Assembly (NCBI GenBank): GCA_944474755.1
Contig: OX104124.1
Span: 43,911,342-43,975,341, forward strand
Reading direction: 5' to 3'
Origin: Limnoperna fortunei
Lineage: Eukaryota > Mollusca > Bivalvia > Mytilida > Modiolidae
DNA length: 64,000 nt
Below are positions 20,851-32,419 of this stretch, piece after piece (the stretch's first letter is position 1; each line of letters starts with the position of its first letter). The notes under the pieces were generated by a model, which saw nothing but the letters and a program-made list of their open reading frames with translations, was not told the DNA's origin and searched no databases. A program made the position numbers and the translations under genes.

Positions 20851-23814
20851 TTATTATGAACGTTTGTAGGTAACACAAAGCCATCACCTCTTGCTTTTGC
20901 GTACGGTAATTACATCTTGACATATGTTTTCAATGCATATTATAATTAACAAATCTAAAATCTATCTAGCCAGAAATACTGAGTACATTTGAAAACATTT
21001 CTACGTTGTCAATCGTTCTGTATATAGCTGATGAACTACATAGGTCAATTCATAGGTCGGCCCATCTATCTATCCATCTCTTCATCATTTAATTCATCAT
21101 CCATTGTCAACGTCTAGTCTTTGACTTCACACGTATCCTGGATTGTATTAACATAAAATAAAATTACCGTTAATTTTGTTAAAGTTCAGTTTTTTATTGC
21201 GTATAATCACGTTTATATAGTCGTGTATATTTAATTTTCTTTGTTGCAAACCACAGAAATAGAAGAACAAAGGGATTGTTTGAATGGTGTTTAACCAAAT
21301 TTTACCGCTTTACAATGGCAACAGTGTGGGATGTGATTATAGACAATTTAACATTTTTAACATATATACAAATAAATTATGACGAAAATGACGTTTCAAA
21401 AATAGAAAGGGGAGGCAATACAATACAAATAGACTACCGGAAGCAAGTACTGCTTGGAGTAATCTTTTCCACTCAGGGGCAAAAGTTTGCATTTTAATAC
21501 CTAATAGAACTCACCTCCTACTTGATCCAAACCACACAGGCCACACAATCTATCGTCCGCTGCACCCACCGTATGCACCTCTTTCTATTGGAAGTTTGTA
21601 ATTGGCATGAAAGCTCTCCTTAAGTCAAATGGTAAAAAGGACAAGTAATATTCTAAACCATGGCCTGTTTTAACAATCCGATAACTCATACATTTGCAGA
21701 ATTGAAATGATTTCTTTCTAGTTTTGCTTGTATTGATTACACGATCTTATCCATCGTTGCTAGGGTAGTAGAATGAGATATACGTTGAGACAACCAGACC
21801 TACGATATTCAACAATTCTATTTGGCAAATTTACTTAGAACTATTATTTTCTGACATTTTATTTATACATCAATATTAGACAAACCACCATTCGTCCCTT
21901 TCCACTGTTGATTTATTGTTTGTTAACTTGTTGTCTGAAAACTGCTCAATCAATTATACGTTTACAATCACATTTCTTGTTTTATTCATAAATCGCAAAA
22001 TGTAATAAACAAAGTAAAGCGTTTATATTTATGCAATATTTTAACTCTAAGATACTTTTTATGAACTAAACATACTATGTGAAAACATCGATTTTTTTTT
22101 TCACTTTTGTTGTCATAAACGACATACACGTAATCCCACGAACTATTAATGTTTTCTAAATTGGTTACTATTTTAAAGAAACGAATTAAATTTATTGCAT
22201 TTCCGATCACCATGAAATGAATTCCCTCTGAGATTTCCACAAAACGTTTACCAACTATTGAACTCAATAGTACTTAATGGAAATAAAAGTTACATGACAA
22301 TAAATCAATACACCTTCATGACAGACATCGAACATTGATTTAACACAACAGAAATTTTGAAAATTACGTTGAAACACACCTGAAAATGTTGTAATGGATA
22401 CAAGTGTGAAACGGAGCAAGAACTTACATTGAAATGATTTTATTGGACAATTAACAGTACAGCTGCATGCGGAGAAATTTTGTTTTGATATCACGGATCA
22501 GTTACGAAGTAATATATATATATGACAGAAGGTTTTACGCTTAAGATATTGGATTGCGTAAATTCTAAATTGGAAAATTCAATGAACGGTAGTGATTAAC
22601 CCATTTTGATTAATATTTCCAATCGGATATCACTTGAGAATCTGGATTTTAACAAATCGGCGACAAAACCACAAAAAGGTAAGTATATATAGCAAGATTT
22701 ATATGTCATAATATATATGTTGAATACAAATAAAAGATGTTTTAACCTTCGATGCCAAAATATGTGGGCGTTATAGTTCTAGTATATTAAACAATTTAGT
22801 ATAAACTTTAAATAACAGTTATATAACAAATTAAATATTCAATGTATATTTGTCAGGGGCGGATCCAGAAAAATGGGCTAGGGGGAAGAAATTCGGCAAG
22901 GGGTCTTCGGACCGCTCAAGGTCCCCAGCGGGTCCAAGGCCCTGGGGTGACCAGGGGCGCGAAAGCCCCGAAAAGCTGGTGAGATTTAAGCAATTGAGAG
23001 GGTGTTGAGGACTACAAATTTTAACGTGTTTAGGACGTTCTGGCGTGTGTTATTACAAACCAAAAATTTCAATATTTACAAAATGTTTATCATTTTAAGA
23101 GAAGCCAAGTACGAAATGAAATATCGAAATGATCCCGAGGAAAGAACATATTGTATTATGTTGTGAAAAAGTGCAATACTGTTCTCAAATGTAGATTTAC
23201 TAGAAAAAAAAAGAAGTGGCCTGCATTGTGTTTCCCTGATAATTATTAATAAATGTACAAACTTTCATTAAATCTGAATTATGTTTTCTAATAACCAGCT
23301 GTGCCGATAAATAATGTCAATTTGTTACAATGTAATTAATTGTTTATTTTAAAAAAATCAAGTAAAAAGTTAGGACACGATAAATAATTACAATAGTTAT
23401 ACATGTATAATAAATTTATTATCTGCTTCTTTTTAACACACTATCGCTCGCTCTTTCTTTCATCCTTTTTTTCTCACTCTCTTTCTTTTCTCCCTTTTTA
23501 GAGGGAGCGAACGTCCCCTCCGCCACCATTAAGATCCACCACTGTTTGTCATAGTTACAGTCCACGGATTAATTTACTTTACTTTCTACAATGTGTGGCC
23601 AGTTTCGGTCTAGCAAATATACAAATTTACGCGATGTAAATTAGACTCTGACATCACATATAGTACTGTATTTCTAAATAAATTTACATTTTTTATTAAC
23701 TGGGTAGTGGGTTAGTCCCCAAAGCGTGCTTATCTCGTCCACAGAGAGCGGAGAAAAGATTATACAATGAAGTAATATGAAAGCCTGAGCGCAAAAAATA
23801 GTGCGGACCACACT

Positions 23815-24010
23815 TCTACCACGATCATGCGCTATTTTGTTTATTTAGAAAAAAACGTATTTAAATTGTAACCACTACAAAAACCTAAAATTTCCGTTCC
23901 TACCTAGTACTCTATACTTTTACAATAGCAGTAAAATGTTGTTCTCATTTGTCCATGCGATTTCCTTGTACGTTAAATTGTTCTTGTCTCAAACATATAG
24001 CTGAACACTA
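23815..24010 (+). mobile_element. Family-2 retroposon 3' part with (ATCA)n tail
   Basis: Shares with 46150-46330 the blocks GTARCCACTA, TACTCTRTACTTTT, an ATGTCC/TTGTCCATG region and the 3' end CATATAGCTGAACACTACTG, and runs directly into an (ATCA)n tail. The element seems to be 5'-truncated. Confidence 0.65.
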
Positions 24011-24023
24011 CTGCTGGCAGGAC

Positions 24024-24024
24024 G

Positions 24025-24096
<72 letters not shown>
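24024..24096. repeat. (ATCA)n tail microsatellite
   Basis: About 18 tandem ATCA units immediately following GGCAGGACGTC, i.e. the tail of the preceding retroposon. Confidence 0.92.
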
Positions 24097-24097
<1 letters not shown>

Positions 24098-24179
24098 TAT
24101 TGCATTGAAACGATTTTATTAATAAGTCGCAACATGCCAACAATGATAGTAATGTTAGATCAGATTGGATTCAGATTGA

Positions 24180-25437
24180 CTGTTCATCCATGACTAGATG
24201 AGGTTCACTGCATGTACACGTGTCTACTTCAATGTCGAAATGACGTTCATTGTACACGTGTCTACTTCAATGTCGAAATTACGTTCACTGTACCAGTGTC
24301 TGCTTGTGTGACGAGATCATGTTCTGTGTACTCGTGTTTTCTTTTGTGACGAAATGACGTTCACTGTACCAGTGTCTGCTTGTGTGACGAGATCATGTTC
24401 TGTGTACTCGTGTTTTTTCTTTTGTGACGAAATTACGTTCACTGTACCAGTGTCTGCTTGTATGACGAGATCATGTTCTCTGTACTCGTGTTTTCTTTTG
24501 TGACGAAATGACGTTCACTGTACCAGTGTCTGCTTGTGTGACGAGATCATGTTCTCTGTACTCGTGTTTTCTTTTGTGACGATATGACGTTCCCTGTACC
24601 AGTGTCTGCTTGTGTGACGAGATCATGTTCTCTGTACTCGTGTTTTCTTTTGTGACGAAATGACGTTCACTGTACCAGTGTCTGCTTGTGTGACGAAATC
24701 ATTTTCTCTGTACTCGTGTTTTCTTTTGTCACGAAATGACGTTCACTGTACCAGTGTCTGCTTGTGTGACGAGATCATTTTCTCTGTACTCGTGTTTTCT
24801 TTTGTGACGAAATGACGTTCACTGTACCAGTGTCTGCTTGTGTGACGAGATCATGTTCTCTGTACTCGTGTTTTATTTTGTGACGAAATGACGTTCACTG
24901 TACCCGTATCTTCTTCTGTAACGAAATGACTTCACTGTACACTTCTCTGCTTCTGTGTCGAGATGATGTTCACAGTACTCGTATCTTCTTCTGTGACGAA
25001 ATGACGTTCACTGTACCCGTATCTTCTTCTGTGACGAAATGACGTTCACTGTACCCGTATCTTCTTCTGTGACGAAATGACGTTCACTGTACACTTGTCT
25101 GCTTCTGTGACGAGATTATGTTCACAGTACACGTGTCTACTTCTGTGACGAGATGATGTTCATAGTACACGTGTCTGCTTCTGTGACGAGATGATGTTCA
25201 CAGTACACGTGTCTACTTCTGTGATGAGATGATGTTCACAGTACACGTGTCTACTTCTGTGATGAGATGATGTTCACAGTTCACGGGTCTACTTCCGTGA
25301 CGAGATGATGTCACTGTACTCGTGTCTACTTCTGTGACGAAATGGCGTTCACTGTACACGTGTCTACATCTATAACGAGATGACTTTTGCACGTACGTGT
25401 TTACATTCATGACAAGATGATTTTCACAGTACCTATA
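24180..25437. repeat. 38-bp minisatellite with 76-bp higher-order unit
   Basis: The monomer is 38 bp with a GTTCACTGTACNNGTGTCTN core followed by CTTNTGTGACGARATSA. In the left two thirds two monomer types alternate to give a 76-bp dimer; from about 24900 the array is monomeric and more variable. Over 30 monomers in total. Minus-strand frames across it (for example 25213-25458) are by-products of the repeat. It is bounded on the right by a duplicated element at 25437. Confidence 0.95.
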
Positions 25438-26240
25438 ATTGTTTACGTTTATAGCCATTTTTGATTGGTCAAAAGGGCTTAACCACTAGTTCCCTAATGC
25501 GTTTATACTTTCATGAACGACTGTTCAGGAACTTTTTTTTTGTTGCTAAACGTAAACAAACATGTCGGCCGTGTGTGGTGTGCGGCCCAGACAATAAACT
25601 TAGCCAGTACACTCAAACTTCGGCGATAACACAAAAGGCGGTATATCGCTTAAACGGAAGGTTATTTAGTTGAAACATACATATTATTATTGAGGAGTCA
25701 TTCGTTTAGAGAAATACACACAAGATATTTTAACAGGACGCTTCGCTTACATTGCTAAATGAATCGCCGAAATTCAAGTGTAGACGAAATGCGAGTGGGT
25801 GGGCACACATAAACGATGCTGGAAATTTTTTTCTATTAAGTTTATTTAAATGCCGTATTTTAGATGCAATTTACATTAGCCATAAAACTATCTTCTATTT
25901 CCTCTGACACAACAAATTAAGGAGATGAGCAAGATGTTTTCAGTAATAATCTTCTCTGCAAAGCGTAAAGTATACCAGTTTTCAATGCCAGTTATTCCCT
26001 CAAAACCGACCAAAAATTCGTCCTCAGTTGATTGTTTATATTACTACGCGTGACACACAAATAATGAAATTTTATGTGAAGAGAGTATCGATGGGAATAG
26101 TAAATATTTTTTTAAAGTGTTTAAGAATTATTAGGAAGAAACGCATATTTTGGTAATTCATCGATGTATAAACAAGGCCGAATCACTAACTTATCATAAA
26201 GTAGACCTCGTTCATACATGGATGAATTACAGAAACAAAA
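25437..26240. mobile_element. Interspersed element, copy 1 (~800 bp)
   Basis: Colinear over its length with 27078-28058: shared blocks GCTAAACGTAAACAAA, ATATCGCTWAACGGAA, GACGAAATGCGAGTG, ATGCCAGTTATT and TAATGAAATTTTAT. It ends in an imperfect palindrome about 26142-26237 (TTTGGTAATTCATCGATGTA against TACATGGATGAATTACAGAA). Minisatellite-like units resume at 26255-26310 on the far side, suggesting insertion into the minisatellite. No coding capacity. Confidence 0.7.
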
Positions 26241-26254
26241 ATCGGTAAATTCAA

Positions 26255-26310
26255 TAGTGCCTACTTCAATAACGAGAAAAAGTGTCTACTTTATGTGATG
26301 AAATGGAAAC
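26255..26310. repeat. Diverged minisatellite units beyond the inserted element
   Basis: GTGCCTACTTCAATAACGAG and GTGTCTACTTTATGTGATGA resemble the 38-bp units of the 24.2-25.4 kb array, implying that array once extended here. Confidence 0.5.
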
Positions 26311-27077
26311 ATATTTTAAGATGATGAATATTTTCCATATACCGTTAGTGAGAAATGATTGACGTGAATTAAATACAATCTATTACAAAACATTTGTAGA
26401 ACAGAATAAGAAAAAGCAATCTGTAAAAACTTTCAGTATGGAAATATGATTGTATTAATTATGTTCTGTATTATTTATGCTAGATGACAGTCAAAGGCAA
26501 ATTCGGAAATAAAATTTAAAAAATAACGAATTGGACATCAGTCAGTATACTCATGTGACAACATGCAGCAACACACCTGAAGACAGGTCGAGTTAACTGA
26601 TCTATAAAGAGAACTTGAAATTTAATGATTGGTTATAAAATTGATGGTGGATTAACCATCTTCGAGTAATATTTTAGCTAAAACGTCAAGTATCTCTTAT
26701 GTGACAGTTGAAGTGAGACTGATATGATGGTCGTCAAAGACATGTATTCTTCGTATGAAAGCTTATTTAACGAGAAATTCACTAGCAAAAGATACTTCTA
26801 TATAAGCTGGTCTTTATTATATAGACATTCTCGCAAAAGGCAAGTTTGACTGTTCGGGATTCAAATCTTTGAAGTTCCGTTTATTTTCAGTCTGTATAAA
26901 TTCGCTTCAGCTATAGATCTAAGAACTAACTAGAGCTGTACTAAATAATACTATATCACGCCGTATCAACATTTATTCGACGTTCGTGATATGTAATATA
27001 CTTTATAGGACATTATCTGTGTTAATATCTTAGAAACTATAAAATGTATACTAGTTAATAATTCTTATCTTACATTC
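26311..27077. other. Unassigned AT-rich spacer between the two element copies
   Basis: No open reading frame, repeat or RNA gene recognised. Confidence 0.4.
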
Positions 27078-28058
27078 ATTTACGTTCATAGTCATTTTGA
27101 TTAGTCAAAAGGCCTTAAACCAGTACTTCCCAGATCCGTTCATACTTTGATGAACGACTTTGGGGAACTTCTTTTTTCTTGCTAAACGTAAACAAATATA
27201 ACGGCTATGTGTCGTGTACGCTTCTGACAATAAATTATACAAGTACACTCGAATTTGGGCGATATCTTGAGCGATATATCGCTAAACGGAAAGCTATTTA
27301 ATTGAAACAGCAGTTAATTATTATTATGAAATCAATTGTTTTATAGAGAAATACATACAAGGAGATATTTTAACAGTATATTGACTTCGTTTTGGATTCA
27401 TTGTTCACATTCATGAATGACGGGAAATAGCCGAATTCGAATGTGGACGAAATGCGAGTGTGAAGGCATATATAAACGATACTTAAAAACAACAAATCAA
27501 CGAAATGAGCAAGATGCACGAATTTGTCACCAAATTCCATGTCTTAGCACAACTCCATCAATGATCACTGATAAAACCATCGAACAATCGACAACTATTG
27601 TTTTTCCTGTTCGTATTTAAGAAAGAAAGTCTAGCTAGGTTGCGTTTGAACAGATATGACGTCACATATAACATTACATATAAACCGCGGATACAATGAG
27701 GAACATTAGTATACGGAATGTTGTTTTCTGTTCAGTCTTCTTTTGTTTTTATTAATAATCTTTTCGGCAAATCTTAAAATGTATTTGCTGTGAATGCCAG
27801 TTATTTCCTTCAAACCGACTACGTCTTCGTCTTCTGTTCGATGTTTATTTTCCTACGCATCACACACGTATAATGAAATTTTATTTTGGGAAAAGAACTG
27901 TAAATATATAAAAACAATTTTGGAAGAGTTATAAGGATTGAACGCTTATTTTCGGTAATTCATCGATGTATGAACGAGGTCGACTTACTCACAAACTTAT
28001 CCTAGAGTGAGTCGAAATCGTTCATACATCGATGAATTACCGAAAATAAGCGTTTTAT
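27078..28058. mobile_element. Interspersed element, copy 2, with terminal 35-bp palindrome
   Basis: Second copy of the element at 25437. Its right end is a hairpin with perfect 35-bp arms at 27943-27977 and 28018-28052 around a 40-bp loop. No coding frame of significance; the 67-codon frame at 27417 is not supported. The class is unknown; the end hairpin with no matching left terminal inverted repeat is unlike a simple TIR transposon. Confidence 0.7.
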
Positions 28059-28201
28059 CGTATAATAGACATCTAAGTATATGATATATGTTGAAAATGG
28101 AATAAATACGACTTGCCATACCATACCGGATACGAAACTGACTATTTTCAAATCTTAAAATTATCGCGTTACCTTATGACTTTTTAGACCTTTCTCATCC
28201 T

Positions 28202-28636
28202 CACAAGTCAGGGTTTCTGTGTCCAAATGTGTCCACGAAACCCTGACAAACTAGAACAGTGTCGTATGACGTCAATCCTTCAAAATATTAACCAATGAAA
28301 TTGCTTGAAAGGAGCAATTAACTGTTTGGCAGTATACATTCTTACTCATTCTTGAGTTGGAAGAAAACGTAACACAACTAATAAATAACGCGGTAAGAAC
28401 AAACTATTAACCCTACTGTACAAAATACACGGATTTTCACATGGTCTATGCAACACATCCGTTTGGTTTATTTACAATCGACATCGGGATATCCCCTTAC
28501 CAAGTTGTGAATGAAAGGGATATTTTGGTTGGCTACATCAAGGTATGATGTAGCCAATCAAAATATTGACTTCCAGCCGGGGAATTTCCTAGCTAAGTTT
28601 GTCAGGGTTTCGTGGACACAGAAACCCTGACTTGTG
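28202..28636. mobile_element. MITE with ~41-51-bp self-complementary TIRs
   Basis: The left arm (28202-28252) and right arm (28596-28636) are inverted copies differing by a 10-base block. Each arm is itself palindromic around GTCAGGGTTTC / GAAACCCTGAC. Inside, 28523-28570 forms another hairpin (TTGGCTACATCA / TGATGTAGCCAA). No coding capacity. Confidence 0.75.
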
Positions 28637-28732
28637 GGGATGGACCTTCCTTAATGCGTATATCAACGTTCTCAGAAAGATAGCAAGGCTCACATCGTTT
28701 TAGGCAATACTTCAGTGAAATAACAGAATTTA

Positions 28733-28976
28733 ACCTCGCTGGCCGAGTGGTTAAGGTAGTTCGTCTAATAGTGTTCACGTGGTCTGTCAATATTAAGTGC
28801 GCGGGTTAGAGTTTCACTGCCAAGGGGTTCTATACTCCAATCTTAATGACAAGGTTAGCCATGCAGTTTTCCCACCAAGGTCGGGGTTTTCACCAGGTAC
28901 TCCGGCTTCCTCCTCCTACAAAAGATATAGCTGAAAAATTGCTGAAGTGGCGTTAAACATCAAGCAAACAAACATA
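28733..28976 (+). mobile_element. tRNA-derived SINE, full length
   Basis: A box TGGCCGAGTGGTTAAGG, B-box region GCGGGTTAGAGTTTCAC, central GGTCGGGGTTTTCACC block, 3' domain GATATAGCTGAAAAATTGCT and GGCGTTAAACATCAAGC with a CAAACAAACA tail. Confidence 0.88.
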
Positions 28977-29776
28977 CATAATGTAAACGATTATATTTGT
29001 TTGGGCTGTAACCTACGTTTTACCGAAACTGCTATGTGTTGAGTAACCATCCGAATACAAACCAAATTGCATTTTATTTCTGTACTTTAATTAAAACAGC
29101 ATTCTGTTGGACCAAATCTTACTTTATAATTCTGTATTTGGCTGAAAGAAAGACGTTTCCGTGATTTCTGGCGATTTTTCTGTTATTGCACATATTGTGT
29201 GACCTTTTCCAGAGAAAAAATACTTTCACGGATTAATCTTTCTCTAAATTTGAATTTATCACGCAAGTATTTGCACAAATATCAATTCAATATATAATTA
29301 TTAATCATTATATATTGTACTGTCACCATTGACAAAACCGACTACAGTCAAGTACAGGAGGCTTTTCTCTGTGATGCTTAATTATTACTATATATCTGGT
29401 TTTACGACCCTGTTTATAGAACACTGGCTAAAAATATTATTCTAATATAACGTCCTGCATGCTTTCGCTATGTAAACAAAGCCGTGTTAAAATTCCAATA
29501 AATTTAGTTCGCACATGCGGAAGTTCATTTGGTTGCAGTCGTCTTAATTTTATTTGAAACAATATTTTTTTTAAACCATAATCATCGTTACTGTTAATAA
29601 AGTTGTTATTTTAAGCCTGAATTCTGAGATTTGCATGATTCAACTTTCAGCCATTAAATTATGTTTCCACCACTCTACTTTATGACACACGGGAGTTACG
29701 TGGAACAGCCATTCACTAGAGCACATTTATATGCCGCTTCACTGTACAGATTACCGTATTTGTCATAATCAGAATC

Positions 29777-29983
29777 GAAATAATTCATGGATACCATACT
29801 TTATTGTCGTTTTAACATGGATGGGCATTATATTCATGATATTTTACCCCTCGCTTTCGTTCGGGGCAAAATATTCATGAATATAATGCCCTCGCTTTCG
29901 CTCGGGGCAAAATATTCATGAATATAATGCCCACCCATGTTAAAACGACAATAAAGTATGGTATCCATGAATAATTTCTTAAA
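29777..29983. mobile_element. Large near-perfect palindrome (MITE)
   Basis: ATTCATGGATACCATACTTT and the following ~35 bases on the left are mirrored at 29910-29972. The centre has two direct copies of a ~40-bp block with CTCGCTTTCGYTCGGGGC. Whole element about 200 bp, without coding capacity. Confidence 0.8.
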
Positions 29984-30504
29984 TGAATTTTGGCCTGTAT
30001 CTATAATTTAATTGCTTTGTTAGCTAGAATCTGATTGGCCAATTCAAATGAAAGGAAGAATATACATAAAATCACATAAAATTTGCAATTTGTTGCAGAT
30101 AAGCTGCCCGATTGTATAAAATCTAAAATCTGTCATGGTATTTTCAAAAGATACCGGTTAACCATTCGAAATGTAAGAATCTATAGGCTTGACTAAAACG
30201 GAAGAGATCAATAGTATGTCTTGATCGAATAAATCGTTGATGGTCAAGTTGTTTCCGTTAAGACTTGTGTATCGTCGGAAGCTGACACTCAAATTCCAAA
30301 TGTGACATCAAAAATAAATATATTAACGGTTGGATGTTGTAACTAGAATGTTCTTGGCGATTATTTTTATTTCTTTATAAAATAGGTTTTTAACGTGATG
30401 CGTCGCGACAACAAAAAATGGGGGTGGGGGACAAGTTAAAGACTTAATTTTAATAAGATTGGTTGTATCACCAAGCTTTCACTTTGCAGTTACAATGTAT
30501 TCCA

Positions 30505-30700
30505 AATTTTGTTTGGTTTTTGTTTAACACTATTCGCCAAGTTTTCATCTAGTTTTCATTGGAGGAGTACCGGTGAGAACTATTGACAGTCAGCAGAAAA
30601 AAACTAACAATCCGTGTCAAATTGAGATTGTAGTCGAACAAACTTTAAACGTCGGGCTCGAACTCGCAACCTCTATTGTCAAAACGGTAAAACAGAGATG
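30505..30700 (-). mobile_element. tRNA-derived SINE, strongly diverged
   Basis: Minus orientation. Recognisable by GGAGGAGTACCGG, AATCCGTGTCAAATTGAGAT and a GGGCTCGAACTCGCAACCTC B-box equivalent. The head beyond it has decayed. Confidence 0.6.
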
Positions 30701-31014
30701 GAAAGCTGCATCGACTTCTCGGACTTCGAGGTCACTATTATATTCTGATATGCGCCTTCTACCCATATCTAATCAGTATTATAGATCTGTGCCGAACTGC
30801 AGTTAGTCTGTCGACCATTTTAATCCTTAACCGTAACATGCGTAATAAGCCTTCAACATCTAGCTGTGTCATTTAGCCGCTATATCGGTATGACCCAACC
30901 ACCACCTTCACAAAGCTAAATTAGTAGGTTTCAATCAAGTTATCAATTCATGGTTATTCAAGTTTGAGGTCTGATAAGGAAAGCAATGCAGTAATTTGGT
31001 TGTTATGAGTCTCC

Positions 31015-31550
31015 CTTTACCCCCAGAGCTGTAGTATCTGTCGAACCACAACCTGTGATTACACCGTGACAACATCCGACTCAAATAACCACAAATTATT
31101 AAGGAATACAGTTATCTGTGATGAGCCCCGTCCAACCCCCGCTATCTACTTTCCCCTTAACCTAGAGCTGATAACAGGTGTTTTTCCTCAAGCTATGGTC
31201 AAATCTACCGATACCATCTCACACCAATCATAAACTACTACTATTCTGTGACGATGCCCCCACCTCCCTCTATCATAGCTGTAGTAACCTGTGATTACAT
31301 CTCTAATTCAATCATCGAACACTTAGAAATGCCGTTATTTTGTGACGAGCCCCGCCCCCTTTCTACCCCTGAGCTGTAATAGGTGTTTAATCTTAAACTG
31401 TGATTTCATCTCTACATCCGCCAAAGCTGTTATACATCAAGCTCAGATTAAACCTATCGACAACATCGGGCTTAAATAAATAATAAACTACTGAATGCAG
31501 TTATTCTGTGACGAGGTCCACCCCGTTTTCCATCACAGCTGTCAAACCTA
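31015..31550. repeat. Diverged tandem repeat, ~95-165-bp units
   Basis: Five copies of a block built on GAGCTGTAGTAACCTGTGAT, a TACATCTCNA segment and TTATTCTGTGACGAGSCCC followed by a C-rich stretch. AGCTG landmarks fall at about 31026, 31165, 31276, 31371 and 31537. Its regularity is low, so it is probably old. Confidence 0.6.
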
Positions 31551-31554
31551 AAAG

Positions 31555-31805
31555 GGGGACTCGGTGGAAGAGTGGTAAAGGTAGTTCGTCTACTGTTGAT
31601 CACCTGGTCTGTCAACACTGAGATTGCGGGTTAGAGTCTCGTTGCTTGCAGGATGTCTCGATTCCAATCTTAATTAACAAGGATTGCAGTTTTCATTCCG
31701 AAGGTTTGGAGTTTATTCCGGCTTCCTCCCCTAACCGAAAAAAACTAGATGCCATGACGTCGACATAACTGAAAAATTGCAAAACTTTTCAAACAAAAAA
31801 ACAAA
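31555..31805 (+). mobile_element. tRNA-derived SINE, near full length
   Basis: Head GGACTCGGTGGAAGAGTGGT, B-box region GCGGGTTAGAGTCTCGTTGC, central block and 3' ATAACTGAAAAATTGC, then an A-rich CAAACAAAA tail. Inserted directly after the diverged tandem repeat. Confidence 0.8.
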
Positions 31806-32254
31806 CAAAAGAATTAACCTGAAGTTGTGATTAAACGTGTTCTTCTTCGTGAAATCATCCAAGGCTATACCTATCGATAGTTTCGTTGTAGGTATGTAAA
31901 AATCAATTAATAAAACAAGTACAATGAAGGAAACCATAATTAAACAGTTCAATAAACGTACCTGTTTTCTGCTTTAGCAATCAATTTGATAAGATTAGCA
32001 TCATGTTGCATTGAAAACATAATACGAATTATTTATTGGCATTAATGAAAGTATCAGCATTAAGTGATTTAAAGCTTGCATGATAGAAAACCTGGGTTGG
32101 GCTCTTGTTACGAATCCATTACTTCATCGTAAAGTTTTGTAGTGTTCTAATGAAGCTATCCTACCAATAACTCTACCAAACAGTATAGCGTATAATTATC
32201 GATACTGATGTGATGGATGTCAGATAAGTCAAATTATAATGATTGTCGGAATGA

Positions 32255-32415
32255 TGTTTCACGCCACATTAAGCACTTTTCATGTACATCGCAGCGTCTA
32301 GTTTTTTAATGGATGAGGAAGCCGAAGTACGCGGAGAAAACCCTTATATTCCAATACTTGTCAATTAAGATTACACCCTGACTGAATTAAAGACTCGAAC
32401 CCGATATTCTAAGTT
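32255..32415 (-). mobile_element. tRNA-derived SINE fragment
   Basis: Minus orientation: GAGGAAGCCGAAGTACGCGG, TTGTCAATTAAGATTACACC and GACTCGAACCCGATATTC (B-box region) remain; the A-box end is missing. Confidence 0.65.
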
Positions 32416-32419
32416 CGAT

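Larger units (their letters stand above)
19575..23820. other. Gene-poor stretch with scattered repeat fragments
   Basis: Apart from the SINE at 20112 and the ribozyme-like relic at 20770, I see no credible gene. A GC-rich block with GGGGCGGATCCAGAAAAATG at 22857-22990 and GC-rich islands at 20495-20530 and 20640-20700 look like interspersed-repeat pieces. A 73-codon frame at 21276-21497 has no recognisable features. Confidence 0.4.

Noticed and set aside
24180..25437. Regular repeats suggestive of a CRISPR array
   Set aside because: There are no unique spacers: the whole period is repeated, and the window is eukaryotic. It is a minisatellite.
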